Below, piece by piece: positions 18,281-27,583 of a DNA stretch of 64,000 nt. The notes below the pieces were generated by a model. It ran no database searches, was not told the origin of the DNA, and was given only the letters and a program-made list of their open reading frames with translations. The position numbers and the translations under genes were made by a program. This DNA comes from Cryomorphaceae bacterium (GTDB taxonomy: Bacteria > Bacteroidota > Bacteroidia > Flavobacteriales > ECT2AJA-044), in the NCBI GenBank assembly GCA_017798125.1, contig CP059070.1, positions 1,736,001 to 1,800,000 of the forward strand, given 5' to 3'. Each line of letters starts with the position of its first letter. Position 1 is the stretch's first letter.

Positions 18281-19277
18281 AGTCGAAAATCATTTGATCA
18301 AATTTTGCTTTGGGCTCAATTCGAGCCTCGATGGGGAGCACATAGAGGGCCCATTCCTTCCAAATGTCGCGAAATGGAAGCAAACGCGTAAAGTCCTTTT
18401 CCGTGGTCACGATTGCGGTCGTTTCCTTTCCATGCTGTTCGACATCGCGCCGTAGGCGCAATAGGTCTTTCTTTGAGAAGCGATAATGGTCCCGAAAAAC
18501 ATGTTCGGAAACCACGTTGTACCGATTCTTCAGTTCATCCAGAAAGGGTTCAGGTTTTGCGATTCCGGCAAGGGCGATCACCTGCATCGGATTCGCTATT
18601 TCCACAGGGCTTTGAGCTTCTATGTCTCCGTAGGTAAAGGTCGAGAAAAAGAGCGGCTGGTGCGGCATAGGAGCCAATTCTTTTTTCCAAGATTGACGAT
18701 CTTCTTCGCTGAGTGAATGGGGGCATTTGGTGAGGATGATGGCATCTGCTCTGTGGGCTCCATCGGCCCGTTCACGCAGACGGCCTTTTGGAAGCAACTG
18801 ATCTCGAGAATAGGGTTCTTGATGCGTAGTCAGCAATAGCTGGAGACCCGGTTTAATCTGACGATGCTGGAAGGCGTCATCCAGGACAATGACATCTGGG
18901 TCGGTATCCGCAATTAATTCGGAGGCGCCCAGGACTCTTTTTTCAGATACTGCTACTTGAACCTGGTTGTCGAATTTTCGCCGGTATTGATAGGGCTCAT
19001 CTCCTAAGGTCTCGGCGGAATCATTAGGGCCTGCGAGGCGATATCCTTTGGTCTTCCGTCCATAGCCGCGACTGAGAATACCGAGCTTATATTGGTCTTG
19101 AAGCAGGCGAACGAGGTACTCTACATGAGGAGTTTTTCCCGTGCCGCCTGTGTTGAGGTTCCCGATGGAAATGATTGGTCGATCAAACGAAACCGAAGGG
19201 CGTTCCCCAGAATCGAATGCGCGATTGCGCCGATCCGTGAAATAACCGTAAATCTTGGAAAGCCATGAGAGCATCAT
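18261..19277 (-). CDS. lpxK: Tetraacyldisaccharide 4'-kinase
   Basis: A 338-residue membrane-associated P-loop kinase of lipid A synthesis. The N-terminal hydrophobic helix (MMLSWLSKIYGYFTDRRN) and the Walker A IGNLNTGGTGKTPH are followed by LSRGYGRKTKGY, GDEPYQ and VLDDAFQHR, all LpxK signatures. It phosphorylates the 4' position of the tetraacyl disaccharide. ATG at 19277 was chosen since a longer frame adds residues before the anchor. LLRLRRDVEQ is encoded by a hairpin repeat. It heads the operon lpxK-punA-gatB-tlpA-like-lpxH and diverges from the Nif3-like gene with 40 bases between starts. Confidence 0.93.
   Translation of the reverse strand: MMLSWLSKIYGYFTDRRNRAFDSGERPSVSFDRPIISIGNLNTGGTGKTPHVEYLVRLLQDQYKLGILSRGYGRKTKGYRLAGPNDSAETLGDEPYQYRRKFDNQVQVAVSEKRVLGASELIADTDPDVIVLDDAFQHRQIKPGLQLLLTTHQEPYSRDQLLPKGRLRERADGAHRADAIILTKCPHSLSEEDRQSWKKELAPMPHQPLFFSTFTYGDIEAQSPVEIANPMQVIALAGIAKPEPFLDELKNRYNVVSEHVFRDHYRFSKKDLLRLRRDVEQHGKETTAIVTTEKDFTRLLPFRDIWKEWALYVLPIEARIEPKAKFDQMIFDYVGKSK
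18444..18460 (+). repeat. Hairpin repeat copy 5 (in lpxK, RLRRD)
   Basis: ATC, GCGCC, loop GTA, GGCGC, A: perfect stem. The coding strand gives Arg-Leu-Arg-Arg-Asp, the same frame and orientation as the ALRAD copies but with the other stem sequence. Confidence 0.75.
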
Positions 19278-19317
19278 ACAAAGATGCGTTTTATACTTTA
19301 GAGGCAAATTGAACGCT

Positions 19318-20412
19318 ATGCGGATTGGAGAAATTACCTCGTACTTGGAAAGCATCGCTCCGCGAGACTTTCAAGAAGGTTATGACAACAGCGGTTTGAT
19401 CGTTGGAAACGCGAATGATGAGGTGGAAAAAGTGTTGGTGTCTCTGGACGTGACAGAGCCCATCATCGACGAAGCGATTGAAAAGGGCTGTGGTCTGGTC
19501 ATCGGTCATCATCCAATAGTCTTCGGTGGACTGAAGCAATTGAATGGAAAGAACTACGTCGAGAGAACCGTACTCAAGGCTATTCGAGCAGGAGTGGCCA
19601 TTTATGCGATACATACCAATTTGGATAATGTCTCTTCGGGTGTCAATGCCGAAATTGCTCGCCGGCTTGGAGTGGTCAACCCTAGAATCTTGGCTCCTAA
19701 AAAAGACCTGTTGACCAAGCTTGTTGTCTTTGTCCCAACAAAGGACTTGGGTCAAGTACGCGATGCCATATTTTCCGCTGGTGGCGGGCAAATTGGAAAG
19801 TATGATGAATGCAGCTACGTTGGGAAGGGTGAGGGAACTTTCCGAGGAGGAGAGGGTACGGATCCTCATGTAGGCTCGCCAGGAACACGGCACACTGAAG
19901 AAGAAATGCGCCTTGAAGTCGTAGTGCCGCGAACGATTCAGTCTAGGGTTGTGCGCGCCATGATCAACGCACATCCCTACGAGGAAGTCGCCTATGATCT
20001 TTATCCTCTGCTAAACGAGTATTCCGAGGTAGGTGCCGGCATGGTCGGAGATCTAGACGCACCAATGGACACCATGGAGTTTTTGGCCTCTTTAAAGAGC
20101 AAGCTGAATACAGCCTGCGTTCGCCATACGAAAGTGCTTGCGCCAACAGTTAAGCGAATCGCGTTTTGTGGGGGAGCGGGGAGTTTCTTGCTCAGTGCTG
20201 CAAAGGGCGCTGGGGCCGACGTCTTTATCACAGGAGACTATAAATACCATCAATTCTTTGATGCCGAGGAAGATGTGGTTATAGCTGATGTGGGTCACTA
20301 TGAAAGCGAACAGTATACCAAAGACCTTATAAAGGCCTTGCTTATGCAAAAATTTCATAAATTTGCAGTCCTTTTGTCGGAAGTAAACACGAACCCCATC
20401 AACTATTTATAA
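19318..20412 (+). CDS. Nif3-like dinuclear metal centre protein
   Basis: A 364-residue member of the NIF3/YbgI family (often named GTP cyclohydrolase I type 2 homologue). Metal ligands appear in VIGHHPIVFGG, AIYAIHTNLDN and near the end in FITGDYKYHQFFDAEE and VGHYESEQY. Between the two NIF3 halves (roughly residues 125-230) is the PII/CutA-like insert domain common to the long form. The start ATG at 19318 (MRIGEITSYLESIAP) matches the family. Biochemical role is not settled. It is followed after six bases by the zinc-ribbon protein gene, as in many bacteria. Confidence 0.92.
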   Translation: MRIGEITSYLESIAPRDFQEGYDNSGLIVGNANDEVEKVLVSLDVTEPIIDEAIEKGCGLVIGHHPIVFGGLKQLNGKNYVERTVLKAIRAGVAIYAIHTNLDNVSSGVNAEIARRLGVVNPRILAPKKDLLTKLVVFVPTKDLGQVRDAIFSAGGGQIGKYDECSYVGKGEGTFRGGEGTDPHVGSPGTRHTEEEMRLEVVVPRTIQSRVVRAMINAHPYEEVAYDLYPLLNEYSEVGAGMVGDLDAPMDTMEFLASLKSKLNTACVRHTKVLAPTVKRIAFCGGAGSFLLSAAKGAGADVFITGDYKYHQFFDAEEDVVIADVGHYESEQYTKDLIKALLMQKFHKFAVLLSEVNTNPINYL

Positions 20413-20418
20413 AGAGGT

Positions 20419-21213
20419 ATGGCGAAGTCAACCAAGAAAAAAGAGATTTCTGTAGAGGAGAAACTGCGCGCATTGTACGATTTGCAGTTGGTTCACTCTC
20501 GTATCGATAAGATCCGCTCAGTTCGCGGAGAGCTTCCATTGGAAGTAGAGGATCTGGAAGATGAGATTTCTGGCTTGAACAAGCGTATCGAAAAAGTCGA
20601 GAACGAAATCAAGGACCTCGAGTCTGAAATTTCAGGAAAGAAAACCTTGATCGCCAACGCTAAGGAATTGATCAAGAAGTACGAAGGTCAACAAATGAAA
20701 GTGCGTAACAACCGTGAGTTTGACGCCCTTTCGAAAGAGATCGAGTTCCAGACTTTGGAGATCGAATTGGCCGAAAAGCGCATTAAAGAGTTCAAAGCCA
20801 AAATTGAGAACAAGACCGAAACTTTGGACGGGTCTAAAGAAAAGCTCGATGAGCGCAGCAAGCACTTGGAGCACAAGAAAGCGGAGCTGGACAACATCTT
20901 AGGAGAGACTGAAAAAGAAGAGAAAGCTCTTTTGAAGAAGTCTAAGGACTTTGAGAAGTCAATCGAAGACCGCCTGTTGAATGCTTACAACCGTATTCGC
21001 GAGAACGCTAAGAACGGTTTGGCGGTTGTGACTATTGAGCGCGGTGCAACTGGGGGAAGTTTCTTCACGATCCCACCACAGCAGCAAATGGAAATTGCTC
21101 AACGCAAGAAAATCATGACGAGCGAGCACTGCGGGCGCATCTTGGTGGATCCGGAACTTGCTGGAGAAGAGGAAGAAAAAATGGCTAAGTTGTTCGAAGG
21201 ATCGAGCTTCTAA
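20419..21213 (+). CDS. Coiled-coil protein with degenerate zinc ribbon (CT398-like)
   Basis: A 264-residue, highly charged protein: a long antiparallel coiled coil (about residues 12-190) and a short C-terminal domain. In relatives the C-terminal domain is a C4 zinc ribbon; here only one cysteine remains (SEHCGRILVDPEL) and the expected first pair is replaced in RGATGGSFFTIPPQQQ. Thus zinc binding is unlikely. Loss of these cysteines may be shared by related Bacteroidota, which I cannot check. The family is often found beside nif3 genes, as here, but its function is unknown. A strong terminator follows at 21234. Confidence 0.85.
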   Translation: MAKSTKKKEISVEEKLRALYDLQLVHSRIDKIRSVRGELPLEVEDLEDEISGLNKRIEKVENEIKDLESEISGKKTLIANAKELIKKYEGQQMKVRNNREFDALSKEIEFQTLEIELAEKRIKEFKAKIENKTETLDGSKEKLDERSKHLEHKKAELDNILGETEKEEKALLKKSKDFEKSIEDRLLNAYNRIRENAKNGLAVVTIERGATGGSFFTIPPQQQMEIAQRKKIMTSEHCGRILVDPELAGEEEEKMAKLFEGSSF

Positions 21214-21233
21214 GCACAACATAAGTTTGAATA

Positions 21234-21267
21234 AAGGGTTTCTTTTCACGGAGAAACCCTTTTTTTG
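21234..21267 (+). terminator. Rho-independent terminator after the zinc-ribbon gene
   Basis: AAGGGTTTCT and AGAAACCCTT pair as a hairpin around a TTTCACGG-type loop and are followed by a run of seven T. It separates the nif3-like operon from the TPR gene, which starts at 21275. Confidence 0.85.
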
Positions 21268-21274
21268 TGCCCGT

Positions 21275-22744
21275 ATGCGTGGATTCTGGACAATTGTATT
21301 GACTTTTCTCGCCACTGGTTTGACTATTGGGCAGGTCCATTTTGATTGGACTTCGGAGGTCGATTCAGCCTACGACTTGGTTTTGCAATTCCGAATGGAT
21401 GAAGCAGGGGAATTAGCCCGCAAATCCTCTATGAGTCACGCCAACAATATTGCATGGGATTATGTCTTAGGCGATATTTCCATGCTTACAGTTCTTGTCG
21501 AAGAAAGGCCCGAGGAATTGAGCGGGTTCTACAATAACGTGGAACAATTTATAGACCGAGCCGAAAGACTGCCGGAGGACAACCCATGGCGGAATGTGCT
21601 ATTAGGAGAGTATTACTTCAAGAGAGGTCTTATCAACACGATGAATGAGCACAATTTATCGGCAGCACGGGATATTTTTAAGGGTTATCACAAGTTTGAG
21701 CGTGCATATGAGGTTGATTCAACCTTTTATCCAGCCCGTCTGGGATGGGGACTTGTGCAATTCTTTGTTGGAGCCCTCCCGCAAAGCTACAGCAGGTATG
21801 CGGGTTGGTTCGGGATAACGGGAAATTCTGAGGTTGGAGAGCGTCTTATTCGCAGTACAAAGCCTGCAAGTGGCGGATCTTCCTTTGCGGCCTTTGATTT
21901 TATTCACACATGGTTTGTTGGAGCTTATGTTTTCCCAGAAGAATATGACACTAGTGAATTGAATGTCAATTTTCAGGAGCGGATTCAGGAGTATCCCATT
22001 CTTGTTTTTACTCTTGCTAGGAAAGCAGTACTGCAGAAAGAAACTGATCGGGCATTAAGGATTTTAGGTGAGCGGGAGGTTGACGAGCGCAGGTTGACTT
22101 TTTGGTATTTGGACTACTTAGAGGGAATCAACTTGACACGTAAACTCGATCCTCGAGGCGCTCGTATTTTATTGGATTATCTATCGGGATTCCCAGGATA
22201 CTCCTACAAAAAGTCCACTTTGATGTTCCTGAGTTGGTATTTCTTTTTAGACGGTGATTATTCGTCTTCGTACTACTACAAGGAGCGGGTTCAAAGGGAT
22301 GGTAAAGCTTTTACCGGGGCGGACAAGGAAGCTCAAAATCTTTCGACCCAAGACATACCTGGAGAGTTAATCGAAGCTCGTTTATTGTGCGATGGTGGGT
22401 ACTACTCTGAAGCGGAGAAACGCCTAATGCAGAAGGATCCTGAGAAGTATGTGGATGTGTTGAATGTGCAAGAATGGTATTATCGGAATGCCCGAATCCA
22501 AATGGGCTTGAAGGACTTGGATCAAGCCATTCAGTCTTTCAAAAAAGTTGTTGAGACTCCTTTTGATAATCGGCGAAAATTCCTTCCTGTCAGTTGCTAT
22601 GAACTTGGCCTTATCTACCTTGATCGCGGTGATGAAGAGGAAGCAAAATATTGGTTGGAACGCGCGTTGAGTTATTCTGGATATCCGTATGTCGCAGATT
22701 ACCAACGAATAATCAAGCCCATTCTAAAAAAACTTGACCATTAG
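21275..22744 (+). CDS. Secreted TPR-like protein, unknown function
   Basis: A 489-residue protein with signal peptide MRGFWTIVLTFLATGLTIGQ. The rest is helical and contains TPR-like units, clearest near the C-terminus (WYYRNARIQMGLKDLDQAIQSFKKVVE and CYELGLIYLDRGDEEEAKYWLERAL). No enzymatic motif is seen. ATG at 21275 was chosen because it starts a signal peptide; the longer frame runs through the terminator. Base composition is slightly more A+T-rich than the neighbours. It ends three bases from the convergent FadL-type gene. Confidence 0.8.
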   Translation: MRGFWTIVLTFLATGLTIGQVHFDWTSEVDSAYDLVLQFRMDEAGELARKSSMSHANNIAWDYVLGDISMLTVLVEERPEELSGFYNNVEQFIDRAERLPEDNPWRNVLLGEYYFKRGLINTMNEHNLSAARDIFKGYHKFERAYEVDSTFYPARLGWGLVQFFVGALPQSYSRYAGWFGITGNSEVGERLIRSTKPASGGSSFAAFDFIHTWFVGAYVFPEEYDTSELNVNFQERIQEYPILVFTLARKAVLQKETDRALRILGEREVDERRLTFWYLDYLEGINLTRKLDPRGARILLDYLSGFPGYSYKKSTLMFLSWYFFLDGDYSSSYYYKERVQRDGKAFTGADKEAQNLSTQDIPGELIEARLLCDGGYYSEAEKRLMQKDPEKYVDVLNVQEWYYRNARIQMGLKDLDQAIQSFKKVVETPFDNRRKFLPVSCYELGLIYLDRGDEEEAKYWLERALSYSGYPYVADYQRIIKPILKKLDH

Positions 22745-22747
22745 GTT

Positions 22748-24205
22748 TTACTGAAAAGGAAAGCCAATTGTCAGCACAACACGCTGATCTTCGCGCTCGA
22801 CAGAGACGAGCTGATCCGTAATAGGTGCCCCCTCATGAATGTATCGATCGGCGCTGGTGCGTGTTGACGAAAGAGCCAAGTCTGCTTGAAAGTCTGAATT
22901 GCGGAAGCCAATTCCTCCGGAGATAATGGTTCGATCAAAGCTGAAAATGCTGTTTTGGACAACTGGACTTCCCCAAAGCTGGTACCCTGCTCTGAAATAG
23001 AAGTGACCTAGACGCCATTCAGTTCCAAAGCGCCAGATGGCCATGTCGGTATAGCTTTGGGCAATTTCTGAATTTGTAATTCCGTAGTTAACCTCGTCGG
23101 CATTAAACTGTGCATTCCCGTAATCTGCCCATTCGTAATCCACACTAATCAATCCTGCTGGAGCAATAACAATAGCACCACCGAGGTGAAGTCTTTGAGG
23201 TGTACGCAAGTTGTATATGAAGTTTCCTTCTGGACTATCGCGGACAAGTTCTCCACCGTCCGAAAAAGTAGTCCGCATCCGGGTCGAATAAAAGTCCTCA
23301 AGACCATACCAAGTAGGAGAGTGATAGGCCACCGCTAATCTCAACCAACCCGCTGGACGGTAAATTAGACCGAGTTTAAAATTGAAACCTCCACCGGTAG
23401 TCTCCAGAAACTCATCGTAGCTGAAACCACTTACGGTATTCGTCGCCGAGTCCAGTCCAGACTCAAAATAGCGTCGCTCTTCTGAATACGTGATAAGGGG
23501 GAAGTTCATGCTCAATCCCAAGTGCAGTTTATCTTGGTAGGTAGAGCTAACCCCAAAGTTGATTTCGCTTTGCCCGCCTTGGGAGGTCAAGTATTCCGAG
23601 GCATTTCCACCCGGATTTTGAACAAGTGGTATGTAGTTGTCTGGAGCGCCCAGAGTGTCAATTAAAAAGGTGTACCAAGCCAGTTCTGCGTCAAATTGAT
23701 TGGTAAAGATCAAGTCTTCGTAGTGCGTTCCTTGAGCTAGGTCGGCGAAGTACTGGGCCTTGGTTTGTTGCGTTTCACCAGCAATGAGCTGCTCGCGGTT
23801 AAAGTCGTTGGTCCTGCTGTATCCGATGGTTAAGGTTAGGTCATCCCATTTCGGTGTTCTAAATACGTCTTCGTAGCGCTTGACGAATCCAGCTCCCGTA
23901 ACATAGAAGTTTGCCGAGGATTCCGTCACCATGTTCCCTCCGTAGTTCGTAGTGGACTGAGGGGTATGGACGCCCATGGTCATTTCAAACTGAGAGGTTT
24001 TGTATATGCTTCCCCCGGCGGGGTTGATAAGGATACTGCTATAGTCTCCTCCCAAGGCATTGAAGGCACCTCCTAGTGCTTCATAGCGCGCTGTTCCTTG
24101 ATAGTTCAACAAGCTATATCGAAGAGCTTCTGATGCTGTCTGGGCGGTGGCGCCAGAGCATACCATTCCCATTATAGCTAATATGTAAAGTGCCTTCTGT
24201 TTCAT
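22748..24205 (-). CDS. OmpP1/FadL/TodX-type outer membrane transporter
   Basis: A 485-residue outer-membrane barrel. Signal peptide MKQKALYILAIMGMVCSGATAQ is followed by the typical plug start LNYQGTARYEALGGAFNALGGDYSSILINPAG, equivalent to the NPA hallmark of the FadL family. Repeated amphipathic strands run to the C-terminal QRVVLTIGFPFQ with the terminal aromatic. Family members take up hydrophobic molecules; the cargo here is unknown. It begins three bases after the stop of the W/N/G-rich protein gene, so they are co-transcribed. Confidence 0.88.
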   Translation of the reverse strand: MKQKALYILAIMGMVCSGATAQTASEALRYSLLNYQGTARYEALGGAFNALGGDYSSILINPAGGSIYKTSQFEMTMGVHTPQSTTNYGGNMVTESSANFYVTGAGFVKRYEDVFRTPKWDDLTLTIGYSRTNDFNREQLIAGETQQTKAQYFADLAQGTHYEDLIFTNQFDAELAWYTFLIDTLGAPDNYIPLVQNPGGNASEYLTSQGGQSEINFGVSSTYQDKLHLGLSMNFPLITYSEERRYFESGLDSATNTVSGFSYDEFLETTGGGFNFKLGLIYRPAGWLRLAVAYHSPTWYGLEDFYSTRMRTTFSDGGELVRDSPEGNFIYNLRTPQRLHLGGAIVIAPAGLISVDYEWADYGNAQFNADEVNYGITNSEIAQSYTDMAIWRFGTEWRLGHFYFRAGYQLWGSPVVQNSIFSFDRTIISGGIGFRNSDFQADLALSSTRTSADRYIHEGAPITDQLVSVEREDQRVVLTIGFPFQ

Positions 24206-24208
24206 GAT

Positions 24209-25489
24209 TTATCGTCTTCCGCCGCCGCGTGACCCTCCTCCGGAACTCCCACCGCGGGACCCACCTGAGCTGCCTCCTCGTGAACCACCTCCAAAGTTGA
24301 AGCTCGGACTTGAAGAGCCTCGGTTAAAGCTGGGCGTGCTTCCGCTATTGCTTCCGCGGTTCCAGCTCGGGCTAGTATTACCTCTATTGAAGTTCTGCCC
24401 TTGATTTTGATTTAGGGTAGGTGTCCATCCTCGATTGACATCACCACGCGCTCCATTCTGTGCTTCTTGGACAAAGCTCTCGAAGTTGCGCAAGAACCGT
24501 GGCATTTCGGATCGCTCGGTTTGAGCGCCACGTCCTTCGAATGGGTTCACTCCACGACGGAATTGCTCCATTTGTCGGTAATACTGATTTCCTCGGGCTT
24601 GAGCTTCGCGCATTTCAATGCGATCTGCATTTGTCTTTGTGATGCCCCGATTGCTTACGACATCCAATTCATTCATGCGAGAAGTACTGCGCTCAGAGGC
24701 TACATTTCTAGGGCGATCATTCTTGACCGTTCGCGGAGTGTGGCTTGAAGCGCGTTCAGATGAAGCTACTAGATCCTCGGCGACCGGCGCTTCAATGGTG
24801 CCTCGCTTTAGGGCTCCTTCGTACGCATTTTGCGTGTATCCTGTTGTAGGTCTGTTTTGGCCTCTTGGCGCATAAACCACTTGAGACATCACGTCAAAAG
24901 AGTTGTAGTATCCTGGGCAGTTCCAAGGACTCCATGGATTCCATGGGTTGAACCCAAAACCCGAACCGTACCAGGGGTTGTAGCCGTACATCGGGCCGTA
25001 GGCCCCGTTCATTCCTCCCCAACCCCAAGAATAACCTAGGCCCACGTTCCAGCCGCTCCAGCTGTTCCATCCGAGGCTGCTGTTCCATCCGGAATTGTTC
25101 CAACCATTGTTGTTCCAACCGTTCCAGTTTCCGGTATTCCAAGCATCGCTGTACAAGCTTGTTCCGAAGTTGCCCGGAGAAGGATCGTACCAACCCATAT
25201 TGGTGTGATACGGATCGTAGTATCCGAAGTCCGAGTCGCTGTGAAAACGACGGATTCGAGAACTGTACTCGTAAGGGTTTGCTTGGTTGGGGTCGAAGTT
25301 TGGATCGACGTAGTCAAAGTCCGCTGGATCTTGTGATTCTGGTTCTGGCTCAGCGTAGGCATAAACGTCAACGACGTCACCGCCGGGATCGTAAACACCA
25401 TCGTACTCACCGTTTTGGGCGAGGTACGCTGAAGAGCAAAGAGCTCAAAGAACTAAGGACAGGGGATATATAAGGAGATTCGCTTTCAT
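24209..25489 (-). CDS. W/N/G-rich exported protein, interrupted in signal peptide by TGA
   Basis: The intact open frame starts at ATG 25198 (329 residues), but the same frame continues upstream without gaps to ATG 25489 and there encodes a signal peptide MKANLLIYPLSLVL, a TGA at 25447-25445, then ALCSSAYLAQNGEYDGVYDPGG. So the natural gene is 426 codons and is broken at codon 15, or the TGA is a sequence error (TTA to TGA would restore Leu). The mature protein has an acidic Y/D/P-rich start, a tryptophan/asparagine/glycine repeat region (WNTGNWNGWNNNGWNNSGW type), a charged middle with many RG and SR, and a C-terminal glycine/serine/arginine repeat tail. Function is unknown; such low-complexity surface proteins occur in gliding Bacteroidota. 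Co-transcribed with the FadL-type gene. Confidence 0.65.
24990..25005 (+). repeat. Hairpin repeat copy 6 (in W/N/G-rich gene)
   Basis: ATC, GGGCC, loop GTA, GGCCC: perfect stem of the third stem type. It encodes Gly-Ala-Tyr-Gly-Pro-Met on the coding strand and is embedded in the glycine/tyrosine-rich repeats, where chance is more likely than elsewhere. Confidence 0.6.
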
Positions 25490-25518
25490 ACTCGAACGTT
25501 TTGGCCTTAAATAATTAA

Positions 25519-25526
25519 TACCTTTG
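25519..25526 (+). promoter_or_regulatory. Candidate -7 promoter element for proS
   Basis: TACCTTTG matches TAnnTTTG and lies 50 bases before the proS start. A TTTG occurs upstream at 25500 but with a 15-base rather than 19-base spacer. Confidence 0.4.
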
Positions 25527-25575
25527 AGGGCTTCAAGGTTCACATAATAAGATACAACTATTATACCAAACTCTT

Positions 25576-27048
25576 ATGGCAGCCAAGCTGACTAAAAGAT
25601 CGGACGATTACAGTAAGTGGTACAACGAATTGGTGGTGATGGCCGACCTCGCAGAAAACTCTGGGGTTCGGGGATCCATGGTGATCAAACCATATGGATA
25701 TGCCATCTGGGAAAAGATGCAGGCGGAATTGGATCGCATGTTCAAAGAAACAGGGCACGTGAACGCCTATTTCCCCTTGTTCATCCCGAAGTCCTATTTC
25801 AGTAAAGAAGCAAGCCATGTGGAGGGTTTTGCCAAGGAGTGCGCGGTGGTTACACACTACCGTTTGAAGAATGGAGAAGATGGGAGTATAGTCGTGGATG
25901 AAAAAGCCAAGCTCGAAGAAGAGCTCATCGTTCGCCCAACGTCGGAGACCATCATCTGGGACACCTACCGCAAGTGGGTACAGAGCTACCGCGATTTGCC
26001 GATTCTCGTGAACCAATGGGCGAACGTGGTGCGCTGGGAAATGCGTACTCGTTTATTCTTGCGTACAGCAGAATTCTTGTGGCAAGAAGGGCATACAGCG
26101 CATGCGACAAAGGATGAAGCGGTTGCTGAGGCGGAACAAATGCTCGATGTCTACGCCACCTTTGCGGAGCAGTTCATGGGTATTCCCGTTTTGCGCGGTG
26201 TGAAAAGTCCGAATGAGCGATTTGCGGGTGCATTAGAGACCTATTGTATTGAGGCCCTGATGCAAGACGGCAAGGCGCTTCAAGCGGGAACGAGTCACTT
26301 CTTGGGTCAGAATTTCGCCAAGGCCTTTGACGTACAGTTCCAGAGCAAAGAAGGTAAGTTGGAGCATGTGTGGGCCACCTCATGGGGTGTAAGTACGCGT
26401 TTGATGGGTGCTTTGGTCATGACGCACAGTGACGACAACGGCCTTGTGTTGCCTCCAAATTTGGCGCCTTATCAAGTGGTGCTGATTCCGATTTACCGAA
26501 GTGATGAGCAGCGCGATGCTGTAGTCGGTAAGTTGAAAGAGATTCAAAAGGAATTACGGTCTGCAGGTGTGCGTGTACACTTGGATGATCGCGACACCCA
26601 TAAGCCAGGTTGGAAATTCAATGAGTACGAGCTCAAAGGAGTGCCTGTACGCATTGCGATGGGGCCACGTGACTTAGAGAACGGAACCGTTGAATTGGCG
26701 CGCCGCGATACTTTGGAGAAAGAGTTCCTGCAACAAAGCGATATTGCCAATAAGGTGGACCATTTACTGGAAGCCATTCAGAAGAACTTATTCGATAAGG
26801 CCCTGACTTATCGGGACGATAATACGCACAGAGCGGATACCTGGGAGGAGTTCACTGACCTTATTGAAAACAAAGGCGGATTCGTATATGCTCATTGGGA
26901 TGGGACGCCTGAAACCGAAGAGAAAATCAAGGAAATGACCAAGGCGACAATCCGCTGTATCCCAATGGAGGCGCCGGAAGAGGAAGGGAAGTGCATCTTG
27001 ACTGGGGCGGCGTCGAAAAGACGCGTTGTCTTTGCCAAGGCATATTGA
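25576..27048 (+). CDS. proS: Prolyl-tRNA synthetase (archaeal/eukaryal-like type)
   Basis: A 490-residue class II synthetase without the bacterial editing insert. Motif 1/2 regions ([69 protein letters not shown]) and motif 3 ([27 protein letters not shown]) are clear, followed by the anticodon-binding domain and a C-terminal zinc-type domain starting near residue 400. It charges tRNA-Pro. Start ATG at 25576. This form is standard in Bacteroidota. Confidence 0.96.
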   Translation: MAAKLTKRSDDYSKWYNELVVMADLAENSGVRGSMVIKPYGYAIWEKMQAELDRMFKETGHVNAYFPLFIPKSYFSKEASHVEGFAKECAVVTHYRLKNGEDGSIVVDEKAKLEEELIVRPTSETIIWDTYRKWVQSYRDLPILVNQWANVVRWEMRTRLFLRTAEFLWQEGHTAHATKDEAVAEAEQMLDVYATFAEQFMGIPVLRGVKSPNERFAGALETYCIEALMQDGKALQAGTSHFLGQNFAKAFDVQFQSKEGKLEHVWATSWGVSTRLMGALVMTHSDDNGLVLPPNLAPYQVVLIPIYRSDEQRDAVVGKLKEIQKELRSAGVRVHLDDRDTHKPGWKFNEYELKGVPVRIAMGPRDLENGTVELARRDTLEKEFLQQSDIANKVDHLLEAIQKNLFDKALTYRDDNTHRADTWEEFTDLIENKGGFVYAHWDGTPETEEKIKEMTKATIRCIPMEAPEEEGKCILTGAASKRRVVFAKAY

Positions 27049-27067
27049 TGATTTTTCTCAAAAGTCT

Positions 27068-27098
27068 TTGTGAAAAATAAAAAGTGCATTACATTTGC
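27068..27098 (+). promoter_or_regulatory. Bacteroidota-type promoter for tRNA-Glu/rpsT
   Basis: TTTG at 27068-27071, a 19-base spacer, then TACATTTG at 27091-27098: a full match to the Bacteroidota sigma-A consensus TTTG-N19-TAnnTTTG. It lies 18 bases before the tRNA and probably drives both tRNA-Glu and rpsT. Confidence 0.8.
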
Positions 27099-27115
27099 AC
27101 TCCCTTAACAACAAG

Positions 27116-27187
27116 GCCCGTTCGTCTAGGGGTTAGGACGCCAGGTTTTCATCCTGGTAGCAGGGGTTCGAATCCCCTACGGGCTAC
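27116..27187 (+). tRNA. tRNA-Glu (anticodon TTC)
   Basis: Cloverleaf of 72 bases: acceptor stem GGCCCGT/ACGGGCT (first pair G-U), D arm with TCTAGGGGTTAGGA, anticodon stem CCAGG/CCTGG around loop TTTTCAT with anticodon TTC, T arm AGGGG-TTCGAAT-CCCCT, discriminator A. The CCA end is not encoded. Confidence 0.96.
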
Positions 27188-27208
27188 AAAGAATATAGTT
27201 GAGATATT

Positions 27209-27460
27209 ATGGCTAATCACAAGTCAGCACTTAAGAGAATTCGCAGCACGGAAACCCGTCGTTTGCGCAATCGTTACTACCACAAGACGATGCGTAACGC
27301 ACTTCGTGAGTTTCGCGCGATGACCGAAAAGAAACAAATGGAAGATCGTTACCCAGCAATCGCAAGCATGATTGATCGCTTGGCGAAGAACAACGTGATC
27401 CACAAGAAAAAAGCCGCGAACTTAAAAAGCGGTATGATGCAGCAAATCGCAAACGCGTAA
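27209..27460 (+). CDS. rpsT: 30S ribosomal protein S20
   Basis: An 83-residue basic protein starting [27 protein letters not shown], with the C-terminal [17 protein letters not shown]. It binds 16S rRNA early in 30S assembly. It follows tRNA-Glu by 21 bases and is followed by a terminator. Confidence 0.97.
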   Translation: MANHKSALKRIRSTETRRLRNRYYHKTMRNALREFRAMTEKKQMEDRYPAIASMIDRLAKNNVIHKKKAANLKSGMMQQIANA

Positions 27461-27482
27461 GCCCATCACGGATAGAATAAAG

Positions 27483-27509
27483 AAGCCTCGCTTTAGCGGG
27501 GCTTTTTTT
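27483..27509 (+). terminator. Rho-independent terminator after rpsT
   Basis: AAGCCTCGC pairs with GCGGGGCTT around a TTTA loop (one T-G pair) and is followed by seven T. Confidence 0.9.
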
Positions 27510-27511
27510 AT

Positions 27512-27527
27512 GGCCCTACGGGCCGAT
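27512..27527 (-). repeat. Hairpin repeat copy 7 (intergenic)
   Basis: GGCCCTACGGGCCGAT, identical to the arfB copy, placed directly after the rpsT terminator and before the 3' end of egtD. It shows that the element also occurs outside genes, so coding meaning is not what defines it. Confidence 0.8.
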
Positions 27528-27583
27528 TATAGGCCTTTGCCAAGTAATTGTCTGGATAGGGGAATGGACTGCAGAGGGGCGCC

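Noticed and set aside
24209-25198. Repeats in the W/N/G- and G/S/R-rich protein as a CRISPR or mobile repeat array
   Set aside because: They are codon-level low-complexity repeats inside one reading frame without spacers.
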